DNA of 24,112 nt from Phycisphaera mikurensis NBRC 102666 (GTDB lineage Bacteria > Planctomycetota > Phycisphaerae > Phycisphaerales > SM1A02), in assembly GCA_945870475.1 (NCBI GenBank), contig CAMBSR010000009.1, positions 1 to 24,112 on the forward strand, written 5' to 3'. Both the position numbers and the translations under genes were made by a program. Of this stretch, positions 14,210 through 20,703 are shown in pieces. The notes under the pieces were generated by a model that saw only the letters and a program-made list of their open reading frames with translations, made no database searches and had not been told where the DNA came from. How positions within the stretch are numbered: position 1 is the stretch's first letter; every line of letters begins with the position of its first letter.

Positions 14210-15787
14210 TCAGTATCCGACGGCTTGGCCGTCGCGGCGGGGGTCGCTGGCCCCGATGTAACTGCCGTCGCCTCGCCAGGCCATCTGGGCGCCGCCGAAG
14301 AAGGTTTCGCCGGTGGTGTCGACGCGGACGCGGTGGCCGCGGGCGGCAAGGGCGGTGACGGTGGAATCGGGGAAGCCGGGCTCCAGGAGGATGCTGCCGT
14401 CGTCCATGACCTGCCAGCGCGGGGCGTCGATGGCGCTCTGGGGGTTGAGTCCCTGGTCCACCATGCGGAGCACCACCTGCACGTGGCCCTGTGGCTGCAT
14501 GGGGCCGCCCATCACGCCGAAGGCGGCCAGTGGCTGGCCGCGGCGCGTGAGGAAGGCGGGGATGATCGTGTGGAAGGGGCGCTTGCCGGGCGCGTACTCG
14601 TTGGGGTGGCCGCGCTCGAGCGTGAAGCCTGCGCCGCGGTTCTGCATGGCGATGCCGGTGCCCGGGACCACGATGCCCGATCCGAAGCCCTCGTAGTTGG
14701 ACTGGATCCAGCTCACCATGTGGCCTTGCGCGTCGGCGGCGGCCAGGTAGACGGTGCTGCTCTTGGCGAAGGGGCGCGCATTCCACTGGCCCGCGGTGTC
14801 CATGCGGATGGCGGCGGCGCGCGACTGGAGGTACGCGGGCTCGAGGAGCTGCCGCGCGTTGCCCGTGCCGAGGTCGGGGTCCGCCACGTGCCGATGCACG
14901 TCGACAAACGCGGCGCGCATCGCCTCGATCTGCAGGTGGAGCGAGTCCGCGCTATCCGGCGGGAGCGTGGCCACCGCGGTGTGGCGCAGGATGCCGAGCG
15001 CGACCAGTGCGGCCAGGCCCTGGCCGTTCGGCGGGATCTCGTGGAGCGTGACGTCGCGGTAGTCGATCGACCACGGTTCCACCCACTGCGCGGCATGCGT
15101 GCGCAGGTCCTCGGCGCGCATCGTGCCGCCTTCCTTGCGCGCGGCGGCATCGATGCGATCCGCGATGGCGCCGCGGTAGAAGCTCTCGCCGCCGGTGCGG
15201 GCGATGTCGCGGAGCGTGGCGGCGTGGTCCGGCAGCTTCACCATCTCGCCGGTGGCGGGCGCGCGGCCGTTCGGCGCGAACGTGGCCATCCAGGCGGGGA
15301 AGTCCTTGTAGCGCTTCACGGCGCGCTCCCAGCCGGCGGCGGCCATCGGGCTCACGGGGTAACCCTCGGTGGCGTAGCGGATGGCGGGTGCCAGCAGGCG
15401 TTCGAAGGGCAGGGTGCCGTGGCGCTTGTGGAGTTCCACCCATGCCGACACGCAGCCGGGCACCGTGACGGCGTTCCAGCCGAGGCGCGGCATCTCGGCG
15501 GCGGTGCCGAAGGCCTCGCGCGCCAGGCCGGCCGGCGAGCGGCCGCTGGCGTTGAGGCCCTGCAGCTCGCCGTCCCAGCTCAGCGCGAAGGCGTCGCTTC
15601 CGATGCCGTTGGCCGTGGGCTCCACCACCGTGAGCGTGGCGGCGGCGCAGACGGCGGCATCGGCCGCGGTGCCGCCCTCCACCAGCACCTGCAGCCCGGC
15701 CTGCGCCGCGAGCGGCTGGCCGGTGGCGACGACGTTTGCTGCCAGGACCGGCATGCGCTGCGATCGGTAGGGGAAATTCCACTGCAT
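14210..15787 (-). CDS. Gamma-glutamyltransferase-family protein (YwrD-like, cytoplasmic)
   Basis: An Ntn-hydrolase of the gamma-glutamyltranspeptidase family, 525 residues. These proteins self-cleave before a catalytic Thr and transfer or hydrolyse gamma-glutamyl (or acyl) groups. The nucleophile region is SSTVYLAAAD with T345 as the expected N-terminus of the small subunit. Downstream, GTGIAMQNRGAGF and PFHTIIPAFL plus GVMGGPMQPQGHVQV are family hallmarks. There is no signal peptide, unlike periplasmic GGT, which fits the YwrD-like branch. The natural substrate is uncertain (glutathione or a cephalosporin-like acylated compound are alternatives). The start at 15787 (MQWNFPYRSQRMPVLA) matches the family N-terminus. 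A GATAAT -10 box sits 9 nt upstream, so the mRNA may be leaderless. Confidence 0.88.
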   Translation of the reverse strand: MQWNFPYRSQRMPVLAANVVATGQPLAAQAGLQVLVEGGTAADAAVCAAATLTVVEPTANGIGSDAFALSWDGELQGLNASGRSPAGLAREAFGTAAEMPRLGWNAVTVPGCVSAWVELHKRHGTLPFERLLAPAIRYATEGYPVSPMAAAGWERAVKRYKDFPAWMATFAPNGRAPATGEMVKLPDHAATLRDIARTGGESFYRGAIADRIDAAARKEGGTMRAEDLRTHAAQWVEPWSIDYRDVTLHEIPPNGQGLAALVALGILRHTAVATLPPDSADSLHLQIEAMRAAFVDVHRHVADPDLGTGNARQLLEPAYLQSRAAAIRMDTAGQWNARPFAKSSTVYLAAADAQGHMVSWIQSNYEGFGSGIVVPGTGIAMQNRGAGFTLERGHPNEYAPGKRPFHTIIPAFLTRRGQPLAAFGVMGGPMQPQGHVQVVLRMVDQGLNPQSAIDAPRWQVMDDGSILLEPGFPDSTVTALAARGHRVRVDTTGETFFGGAQMAWRGDGSYIGASDPRRDGQAVGY

Positions 15788-15796
15788 TCACCGCAG

Positions 15797-15802
15797 ATTA
15801 TC
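15797..15802 (-). promoter_or_regulatory. -10 box (GATAAT) for the ggt-like gene, leaderless arrangement
   Basis: On the minus strand GATAAT is followed by CTGCGGTGA and then the ATG (15787), a 9-nt gap that includes the recurrent TGCG tract. No separate ribosome-binding site fits. Confidence 0.5.
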
Positions 15803-15876
15803 CGCCCGAAATGAGCCACTCCGCGGGATTTACGGAGAATTGTCGCTGCCGACTCCAGCGCCACCCGGATCCCGCC

Positions 15877-15882
15877 GACAAT
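15877..15882 (+). promoter_or_regulatory. Possible -10 box (GACAAT) for the 63-residue ORF
   Basis: GACAAT lies 46 nt before the ATG at 15929 and is followed by GCACGCGC. It would give a leader of about 38 nt containing the GGGAGG ribosome-binding site. No convincing -35 was found. Confidence 0.3.
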
Positions 15883-15928
15883 GCACGCGCGGCGAGAGGT
15901 GTGCCGCCACGCCTGGGAGGGCACTGCC

Positions 15929-16120
15929 ATGACGACCGCCGCCACCGCCACCATCACTCGCACCGCCTCGCTCGATCGCGTCGAGCCCAAGTCCCGCACC
16001 CGCCTGGGTCGGCAGGCCGACTCGCGGACGGTGAAGCAGGCGCTCGATCGCGTGCGCTCGATTCCGTTCGCTGCCGCGACGCATCGCGCCAGCGCCGACG
16101 TTCCGTTCATCTGCGGTTGA
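15929..16120 (+). CDS. Small uncharacterised protein (63 residues)
   Basis: A short gene with a strong GGGAGG ribosome-binding site at the proper distance before the ATG, which is why I believe it is translated. The N-terminus is Thr/Ala-rich (MTTAATATITRT). It is followed by a basic, probably helical segment (KSRTRLGRQADSRTVKQALDRVRSI) and ends in FICG with a lone cysteine. No family is recognised, and there is no signal peptide or membrane segment. It lies 20 bases before the HD-GYP regulator on the same strand. That regulator seems to have its own promoter starting just after this gene's stop. An upstream in-frame ATG at 15881 lacks a ribosome-binding site. Confidence 0.6.
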   Translation: MTTAATATITRTASLDRVEPKSRTRLGRQADSRTVKQALDRVRSIPFAAATHRASADVPFICG

Positions 16121-16126
16121 ATGCCG

Positions 16127-16132
16127 TACGAT
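16127..16132 (+). promoter_or_regulatory. -10 box (TACGAT) for the HD-GYP gene, leaderless arrangement
   Basis: TACGAT is followed by CATTGCGC and then the GTG start at 16141, 8 nt away. This supports GTG 16141 as the start and a leaderless transcript. Confidence 0.5.
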
Positions 16133-16140
16133 CATTGCGC

Positions 16141-17919
16141 GTGAACGCTCCCACGGAAACCACGGCACCCAAGACGCTTGTCCTCCTGGTTGACGATCAG
16201 CCGATCGTCGAGGCGGCGCTGCGTCGGCTGCTGGCGAACTTCACCGACCTGGAACTGATTGCCGAGCGCGACGCTGACGCGGGCTATCGCCTGGCGCTTG
16301 CCCGTCGCCCCGACGTCATGCTGCAGGACCTGATGATGCCCGGCGTGGACGGGATGGAGCAGATCCAGCGCATCCGCGCCAACCCCGACCTGGCGGACAT
16401 GCCGCTCGTGGTGCTTTCCGCCGACTCGGTCGCGGAAACCAAGGAGCGCTGCTTCAAGCTCGGTGCCAACGACTACCTGGTGAAGCTGCCCGACGCGCTC
16501 GAGCTGGTGGCGCGCATCCGTTACCACGCCCGCATGGGCCGTGCGCAGCGGGACCGCGACCGCGCCATGCGCGCCCTGGCGCAGAGCCAGTCGGAGCTGG
16601 TGCGCCGGAACTCCGAGGTGGATGCCGCCAACCGCAAGCTGGCCGCCATGAACGACCTGCTTGGCCAGGAGAGCCAGGAGCAGCGCGAGCGCATTGCCGA
16701 AGTGGCTGCCCTGGGCGCCAAGCTCGGCCGCGCGCAGGACCTCGACGAAGTCATGGACCAGTCACTGCGCCTGGCGCGCAGCTTCACGGATTCCGACGCC
16801 GGATCCATCTGGATGTGCGAGCCCGACGGCCTGCGCCTCGTCTACACGCAGAACGACACGCTGGAATCGAAGCTCGCTCCGGGCGAGCGCCTGCCGCTCG
16901 CCGACATCCGCGTTCCGCGCGACACCAACTCCATCGCCGGCTACGTGGCGGTGACCGGCAAGCCCCTTCGCATCGAGGATGTGCACGCGCTCGATCCTTC
17001 GCTGCCATACCACTTCCGCGGCGATTTCGACCGAAAGATCGGCTACACGACCCGCAGCATGCTGGTGACCCCGCTGCGCGATGCGCGCGACGAGGTGGTC
17101 GGCGTCCTGCAGCTCATCAACGCCTGCGGCCGAGGCAAGATGCCCCGCGAGACGGCGGTCTTCACGGCCGCCGACGAGGCCGCGGTGGAGCTCTTTGCCG
17201 GCATGGCGTCGCTTGCGCTCGAGCGCGCGAAACTTGTCCGCGGCGTCATCATGCGCACCATCGCCACCGCCGAGATGCGCGACCCCACCGAGACCGGCGC
17301 CCATGTCCAGCGCGTCGCCGAGTGCTCCGTGGCCATGTACGACCGCTGGTCGGCGATCCACAAGGTCGACGAGGCCGAGCGCGTCCGCAAGCGCGACGAG
17401 CTCCGCATCGCGGCCATGCTGCATGACGTGGGCAAGGTGGCCATCCCGGACCGCATCCTGAAGAAGCCGGGCAAGCTCGATGACGAGGAGTACCGTCACA
17501 TGCAGACGCACTCCATTTTGGGTGGGCGGCTGTTCCTGGAGGCTGCCACGCCGTACGACGAGGCTGCGCGCGACGTGGCCATCCATCACCACGAGAAGTG
17601 GGACGGCACCGGATATCCGGGCAAGGTCGACCTCTCGGTGCTCAGCAGCCTCGGCGTGGAGATCACGGCGAACCCGAATCTCGTGCCGCTGCGCGGCGAG
17701 GAGATCCCGCTCTTCGCGCGGATCGTGGCGGTGGCCGACGTCTACGACGCGCTCACCAGCAAGCGTGCCTACAAGGAGCCGTGGACCGCGGAGCAGGTCT
17801 CGGACCTCCTGCGCAAGGAATCCGGGCATCATTTCGATCCGGAGCTTGTGGACATTGCCCTCGAACTCCAGGGCTACTTCCGCTCGGTGCGCGAGCGCTT
17901 CGCCGGCGAGCATGCCTGA
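16141..17919 (+). CDS. Response regulator with REC, GAF and HD-GYP domains (cyclic-di-GMP phosphodiesterase type)
   Basis: A 592-residue cytoplasmic signalling protein. The REC domain (about residues 12-130) has the acidic LLVDDQ motif and phosphoacceptor D63 (VMLQDLMMPG). A predicted coiled coil with many Gln/Glu/Arg residues spans about 135-185. A GAF-type sensor domain (about 190-350) ends near LALERAKL. The HD-GYP domain (about 365-590) has HD at 428-429 (MLHDVGKVAIPDRIL) and HHHEKWDGTGYPG at 482-494. HD-GYP proteins hydrolyse cyclic-di-GMP (or cGAMP). About 20 extra residues (KVDLSVLSSLGVEITANPNL) lie between GYP and the GEEIPLFARIVAVADVYDAL block. The GTG start is supported by a -10 box 8 nt upstream. 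The stop codon lies within a 13-bp tandem repeat. Confidence 0.92.
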   Translation: MNAPTETTAPKTLVLLVDDQPIVEAALRRLLANFTDLELIAERDADAGYRLALARRPDVMLQDLMMPGVDGMEQIQRIRANPDLADMPLVVLSADSVAETKERCFKLGANDYLVKLPDALELVARIRYHARMGRAQRDRDRAMRALAQSQSELVRRNSEVDAANRKLAAMNDLLGQESQEQRERIAEVAALGAKLGRAQDLDEVMDQSLRLARSFTDSDAGSIWMCEPDGLRLVYTQNDTLESKLAPGERLPLADIRVPRDTNSIAGYVAVTGKPLRIEDVHALDPSLPYHFRGDFDRKIGYTTRSMLVTPLRDARDEVVGVLQLINACGRGKMPRETAVFTAADEAAVELFAGMASLALERAKLVRGVIMRTIATAEMRDPTETGAHVQRVAECSVAMYDRWSAIHKVDEAERVRKRDELRIAAMLHDVGKVAIPDRILKKPGKLDDEEYRHMQTHSILGGRLFLEAATPYDEAARDVAIHHHEKWDGTGYPGKVDLSVLSSLGVEITANPNLVPLRGEEIPLFARIVAVADVYDALTSKRAYKEPWTAEQVSDLLRKESGHHFDPELVDIALELQGYFRSVRERFAGEHA

Positions 17920-17977
17920 TCGCGACGCCTGACCAACACGCCTGACCAACACGCCTGACCACGACGCCTCACCACGG
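17913..17977. repeat. 13-bp tandem repeat, five units, starting inside the HD-GYP gene end
   Basis: Five consecutive 13-base units begin at 17913, 17926, 17939, 17952 and 17965. Units 2 and 3 are identical (CGCCTGACCAACA); the others differ by 2-4 bases. The first unit contains the stop codon of the HD-GYP gene. An 11-base direct repeat CGGTCACGCGC follows at 17987-17997 and 18007-18017, the latter overlapping the stop of the minus-strand gene. Confidence 0.85.
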
Positions 17978-18009
17978 CCCAAGCGGCGGTCACGCGCGAT
18001 GACGTTCGG

Positions 18010-18750
18010 TCACGCGCAGTCACCCCACTGGTTCTTCATCGGGCCGTCCGGGAGATCCCCCAGCCGCCGCACGATGGCACGCACGCAGGCGCTGCGGGCC
18101 GCGGCCTCCATGGCCGCGCGATAGGCGCGGGGATCGGCGCCGACGCGTTCCGGGCACGAGAGGATCAGGCTCTCCACCAGGCCTTCGTCCATGGTCTCGC
18201 ACGCTGCGTCCAGGCAGCGCTCGATCCAGAGATCCGCGAGCCGCTCGTCCGGGAATGCGTAGCGCGCGTGGCGGAAGAGCACGAGGTCGAGGATGCGCGT
18301 CGGCACCGATTCGCGCCGGACCCACGCATCGATCACGAACCTGAGCTCGCCGCGGTCGCGCAGGTGGAAGAGCGCGATGTCGAGTGCGTCGTACCACCGC
18401 GGCGCCAGTCGCAGGATGTCGAAATCGACCGCGGCCAGCGCGGTGGCCAGCGCACCCGGTGCATCGGGCGCGTGCTCGGCCCGCGCCAGGCGCGTGGCTT
18501 CTGCGTTGAGCTGGGATTCCGCGGGCACGCCGTCGATGGTGGCGAGCATGCGACGGAAATCCAGCGTGCCGCACTCGGTGCAGCCGGTGGTCATGCACGC
18601 GCCCTCGTCCGCCGCGGCCCACACCGCGTCGAGGAAGGGGTTGGCACGAACGAAGAGGGACGGGATCTGCCGGACACGGTCTCCGAAACCGGAGTTGCCG
18701 GAACTGCGATCCGCCAGACGATGGCGCCGATGGTGCGGGTTCGTCGACAT
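18010..18750 (-). CDS. Uncharacterised protein with an N-terminal cysteine cluster
   Basis: A 246-residue protein of no family I recognise. The ATG at 18750 has a perfect AGGAGG ribosome-binding site 7 nt upstream, so the longer open frame to 18915 is rejected. The first 50 residues are rich in His/Arg/Ser. Cysteines C52, C57 and C60 (CMTTGCTECG) could bind a metal together with nearby histidines. The rest (about 65-245) is helical, with repeated Arg/Asp/Ala-rich segments such as FHLRDRGELRFVIDAWVRRES and ERCLDAACETMDEGLVESL. No signal peptide or membrane segment is seen. It is the downstream minus-strand neighbour of the membrane protein at 18940-19542, but a 189-base gap suggests separate transcription. 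Confidence 0.72.
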   Translation of the reverse strand: MSTNPHHRRHRLADRSSGNSGFGDRVRQIPSLFVRANPFLDAVWAAADEGACMTTGCTECGTLDFRRMLATIDGVPAESQLNAEATRLARAEHAPDAPGALATALAAVDFDILRLAPRWYDALDIALFHLRDRGELRFVIDAWVRRESVPTRILDLVLFRHARYAFPDERLADLWIERCLDAACETMDEGLVESLILSCPERVGADPRAYRAAMEAAARSACVRAIVRRLGDLPDGPMKNQWGDCA

Positions 18751-18823
18751 GATGGGCCTCCTGCCCGAGGGCCGCGCACTCCAGCCGCTCTTACCCTGCG
18801 TTACGCCGGGGAGGGATGCATTG

Positions 18824-18850
18824 TTTCCTTGAATGGAAATTCTCAAGAAA
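18824..18850. promoter_or_regulatory. AT-rich inverted repeat between two minus-strand genes
   Basis: TTTCCTTGA (18824-18832) and TCAAGAAA (18843-18850) form an imperfect stem with one bulged base. This is the most AT-rich patch of the window. It lies after the membrane-protein gene and 74 bases before the Cys-cluster gene on the minus strand, so it could be a terminator or part of the next promoter (TTGAGA, complement of 18841-18846, as a -35). No T-tract follows. Confidence 0.3.
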
Positions 18851-18939
18851 GGCTGTCGTGGGGCATCAACGGGGAAAGTGCCGCGCTCGCGGCCTGCCGG
18901 CCGGATTGCGTGCAAAGGCGTGGTTCCGAGGGGTTTGCG

Positions 18940-19542
18940 TCAGGACTGCAGTTCGGCGCCGCGGCGCGGCGGCGTTGCCGGGGCGGCGGCATACCAGCAG
19001 AATTCCATCACCAGCGCGCCGACGATTCCGAGCAGGAGGCCCACGATCGACGCCGAAGCCGAGCCTCCCGAGGCAATCATGCGCCCGGTGGCGGCGATCA
19101 GGCCCAACCCCGCCCACAGCGGCCAGCCGCGTGACTGCCAGAGCGTGAGCACGCAGGCCACCGCTCCCACCGTGGCCGTGCCGAGTGCCTCGCCGGCCAC
19201 GGCGATGTCCGCGATCCCCGCCCACATCACCGCGAGCGCCAGCATGCCCATCCAACGCGCGGTGTTGCTCCAGTTGAAGGCGGCGGCGATGCCGAAGCCA
19301 ACCACCGACGCCGCCGTCCAGAAGAGGGGCCCGCCGAGGAATGCCGCCCACGGCCAGAAGGCGTCCGGGTCCGCGGCGCGATGCGCGGCCGCCCAGCGAG
19401 CGACGCTCGGATCGCCGTACCGGTGCATGGCGGCAATGGGCAGCACGCTGCCCACCGCGATGCCCAGGGCCACGATGCGACCGCGGCCGCTGCCGAGGAT
19501 CGGGCGCTCCCGTGCAGCGCGCGGGGCCGGTGCTGCGCTCAC
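18940..19542 (-). CDS. Integral membrane protein of unknown function
   Basis: A 200-residue protein with about six hydrophobic segments: VALGIAVGSVLPIAAM, an F/W/A-rich stretch through TAASVVGFGIAAAF, MLALAVMWAGIADIAVA, ALGTATVGAVACVLTLW, LWAGLGLIAATGRMI and SIVGLLLGIVGALVMEFCWY. There are no charged catalytic motifs, and I do not recognise the family. The only reasonable start in this frame is GTG at 19542. Its first bases overlap the TGA stop of a short frame running from 19619 (GTGA). Either the two are translationally coupled, or the short frame is the true N-terminus joined by a frameshift. Confidence 0.6.
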   Translation of the reverse strand: MSAAPAPRAARERPILGSGRGRIVALGIAVGSVLPIAAMHRYGDPSVARWAAAHRAADPDAFWPWAAFLGGPLFWTAASVVGFGIAAAFNWSNTARWMGMLALAVMWAGIADIAVAGEALGTATVGAVACVLTLWQSRGWPLWAGLGLIAATGRMIASGGSASASIVGLLLGIVGALVMEFCWYAAAPATPPRRGAELQS

Positions 19543-19619
19543 TGTCCCATCCCGGCACCGGTGGCGGTGCGGTTCGGCTGGACCTTCATGCGCGGGGGAA
19601 TGGTGGCCTGATCTGCCAT
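19539..19619 (-). CDS. Possible 26-codon upstream ORF or frameshifted N-terminus of the membrane protein
   Basis: On the minus strand an ATG at 19619 opens 26 codons (beginning MADQATIPPRMKV and ending GMGQ). The TGA stop overlaps the GTG start of the membrane-protein gene. A TACGCT box (complement of 19630-19635) lies 10 nt before this ATG, as in other leaderless starts here. The composition (Pro/Arg/Thr-rich) resembles a cytoplasmic tail preceding the first membrane helix. It may be a coupled leader peptide, a separate small protein, or one half of a frameshifted gene. Confidence 0.35.
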   Translation of the reverse strand: MADQATIPPRMKVQPNRTATGAGMGQ

Positions 19620-20655
19620 GGGCAGGTTGAGCGTAGCGGAAGCAGCGGTATCCTCGAGGCCAACGCACAGGCATGCCGCTGATCGCCGCGTCCCGTCCGC
19701 GATTCACCTTGATCGCTCCCGGCGCGCGGCACTCGCAACGCTGGGTGCCGCGGCGGCCGGCGCGGCACTTGCGGGGTGCGCTTCGAAGAGTGCCGGCACT
19801 CCGGCCGCGGCCGCCGCGCCCGCACCGGTGCCGCCCCAGAAGTTCTTCGATCGCCGCACCTCGCTCGCGCAGTGGTCGCTTCACCGGACGCTCAAGGCGG
19901 GCGAGATCGCCAACATCGATTTCCCCACCGTCGCGCGCGAGCGCTACGAACTGGGTGCCGTGGAATGGGTGAGCACCTTCTTCGGCGGGCGCGTCCTGGA
20001 CGAGCAGTACCTGGTCGAACTCCGCGCCAGCGCCGACCGCAGCGGCGTGCGCAGCGTCCTCATCATGGTCGATGGCGAAGGCGACCTCGGCGCGGCCGAT
20101 GCAGCCGCACGCAAGGATGCCGTGGAGCGCCACACGCGCTGGCTGCACGCGGCCAGCGTGCTCGGGTGCTTCGCCATCCGCGTCAACGCGCGGAGCGAGG
20201 GAACGCCCGACGAGCAGCGCGTGCGCAGCGCCGAGGGGATCGGCATGCTTGCCGATCGCGCGCTTGCGCAGGGGCTGGAGGTGATCGTCGAGAACCACGG
20301 CGGCATCAGTTCCAACGGAAGCTGGATGGCCGCGCTGATGAAGCAGGTCGGCCGCACAAACGTTGGCACGCTGCCTGACTTCGGCAACTTCAAGATCACC
20401 CCCACCGAGCACTACGACCGCTACACGGGCATCGCGGAGATGATGCCGTGGGCACGCGATGTGAGCGCCAAGACCTACGGCTTCGGTGCCGCGGGCAACG
20501 AGACCACCATCGACTACGACCGAGTCTTCGGCATCCTCGACGCCGCGGGCTACAACGGCTACGTGGGCATCGAGTTCGAGGGCAAGGGGATGCCCGAGCA
20601 CGCGGGCATCCTGGCCACCAAGCGGCTGCTCGAGCGGCTCGGCGTGCGCGCCTGA
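19618..20655 (+). CDS. Sugar-phosphate isomerase/epimerase-fold Tat lipoprotein
   Basis: A TIM-barrel protein of the xylose-isomerase-like/AP-endonuclease-2 superfamily, common in Planctomycetota. Numbered from ATG 19618, the twin-arginine motif SRRAAL (R35-R36), a hydrophobic Ala-rich stretch and the lipobox LAGC (C54) mark a Tat-exported lipoprotein. The barrel follows (about 85-345). It includes VIVENHGG and GTLPDFGNF, typical metal/substrate-binding strands, and YVGIEFEGKG near the end. The substrate is unknown, likely a sugar or cyclitol. The start is problematic. The predicted promoter (TATCCT, 19649-19654) lies downstream of ATG 19618. After it there is no in-frame ATG, GTG or TTG before the signal, only an ATT immediately before HLDRSRR. 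ATG 19673 is in another frame. Confidence 0.78.
   Translation: MGRLSVAEAAVSSRPTHRHAADRRVPSAIHLDRSRRAALATLGAAAAGAALAGCASKSAGTPAAAAAPAPVPPQKFFDRRTSLAQWSLHRTLKAGEIANIDFPTVARERYELGAVEWVSTFFGGRVLDEQYLVELRASADRSGVRSVLIMVDGEGDLGAADAAARKDAVERHTRWLHAASVLGCFAIRVNARSEGTPDEQRVRSAEGIGMLADRALAQGLEVIVENHGGISSNGSWMAALMKQVGRTNVGTLPDFGNFKITPTEHYDRYTGIAEMMPWARDVSAKTYGFGAAGNETTIDYDRVFGILDAAGYNGYVGIEFEGKGMPEHAGILATKRLLERLGVRA
19649..19654 (+). promoter_or_regulatory. -10 box (TATCCT) near the Tat lipoprotein gene
   Basis: TATCCT, identical to the pckA -10 box, predicts a start near 19661, downstream of the first in-frame ATG (19618) of the lipoprotein gene. If real, translation must start at a non-standard codon or be affected by a sequence error. 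Confidence 0.35.
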
Positions 20656-20688
20656 TTCGCCGGGAGGGCGTGGGGCGGGGGTGCCCCG

Positions 20689-20694
20689 TACACT
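20689..20694 (+). promoter_or_regulatory. -10 box (TACACT) for the threonine dehydrogenase gene, leaderless arrangement
   Basis: TACACT is followed by TTGCGCCCC and then ATG 20704, a 9-nt gap. The hexamer is the same as before the riboswitch transcript. No Shine-Dalgarno is present. Confidence 0.5.
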
Positions 20695-20703
20695 TTGCGC
20701 CCC

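Noticed and set aside
14210..15787. Lack of a signal peptide in the ggt-like protein taken as a truncation
   Set aside because: The N-terminus matches the YwrD-like branch, whose members are cytoplasmic, so the gene looks complete.
13931..15814. 627-codon plus-strand open frame opposite the ggt-like gene
   Set aside because: Shadow of the gamma-glutamyltransferase-family gene; it begins in the tRNA 3' end and runs through REP-like repeats.
17913..17977. Short tandem repeats considered as a CRISPR array
   Set aside because: Units of 13 bases are directly adjacent with no spacers, and no cas genes are near.
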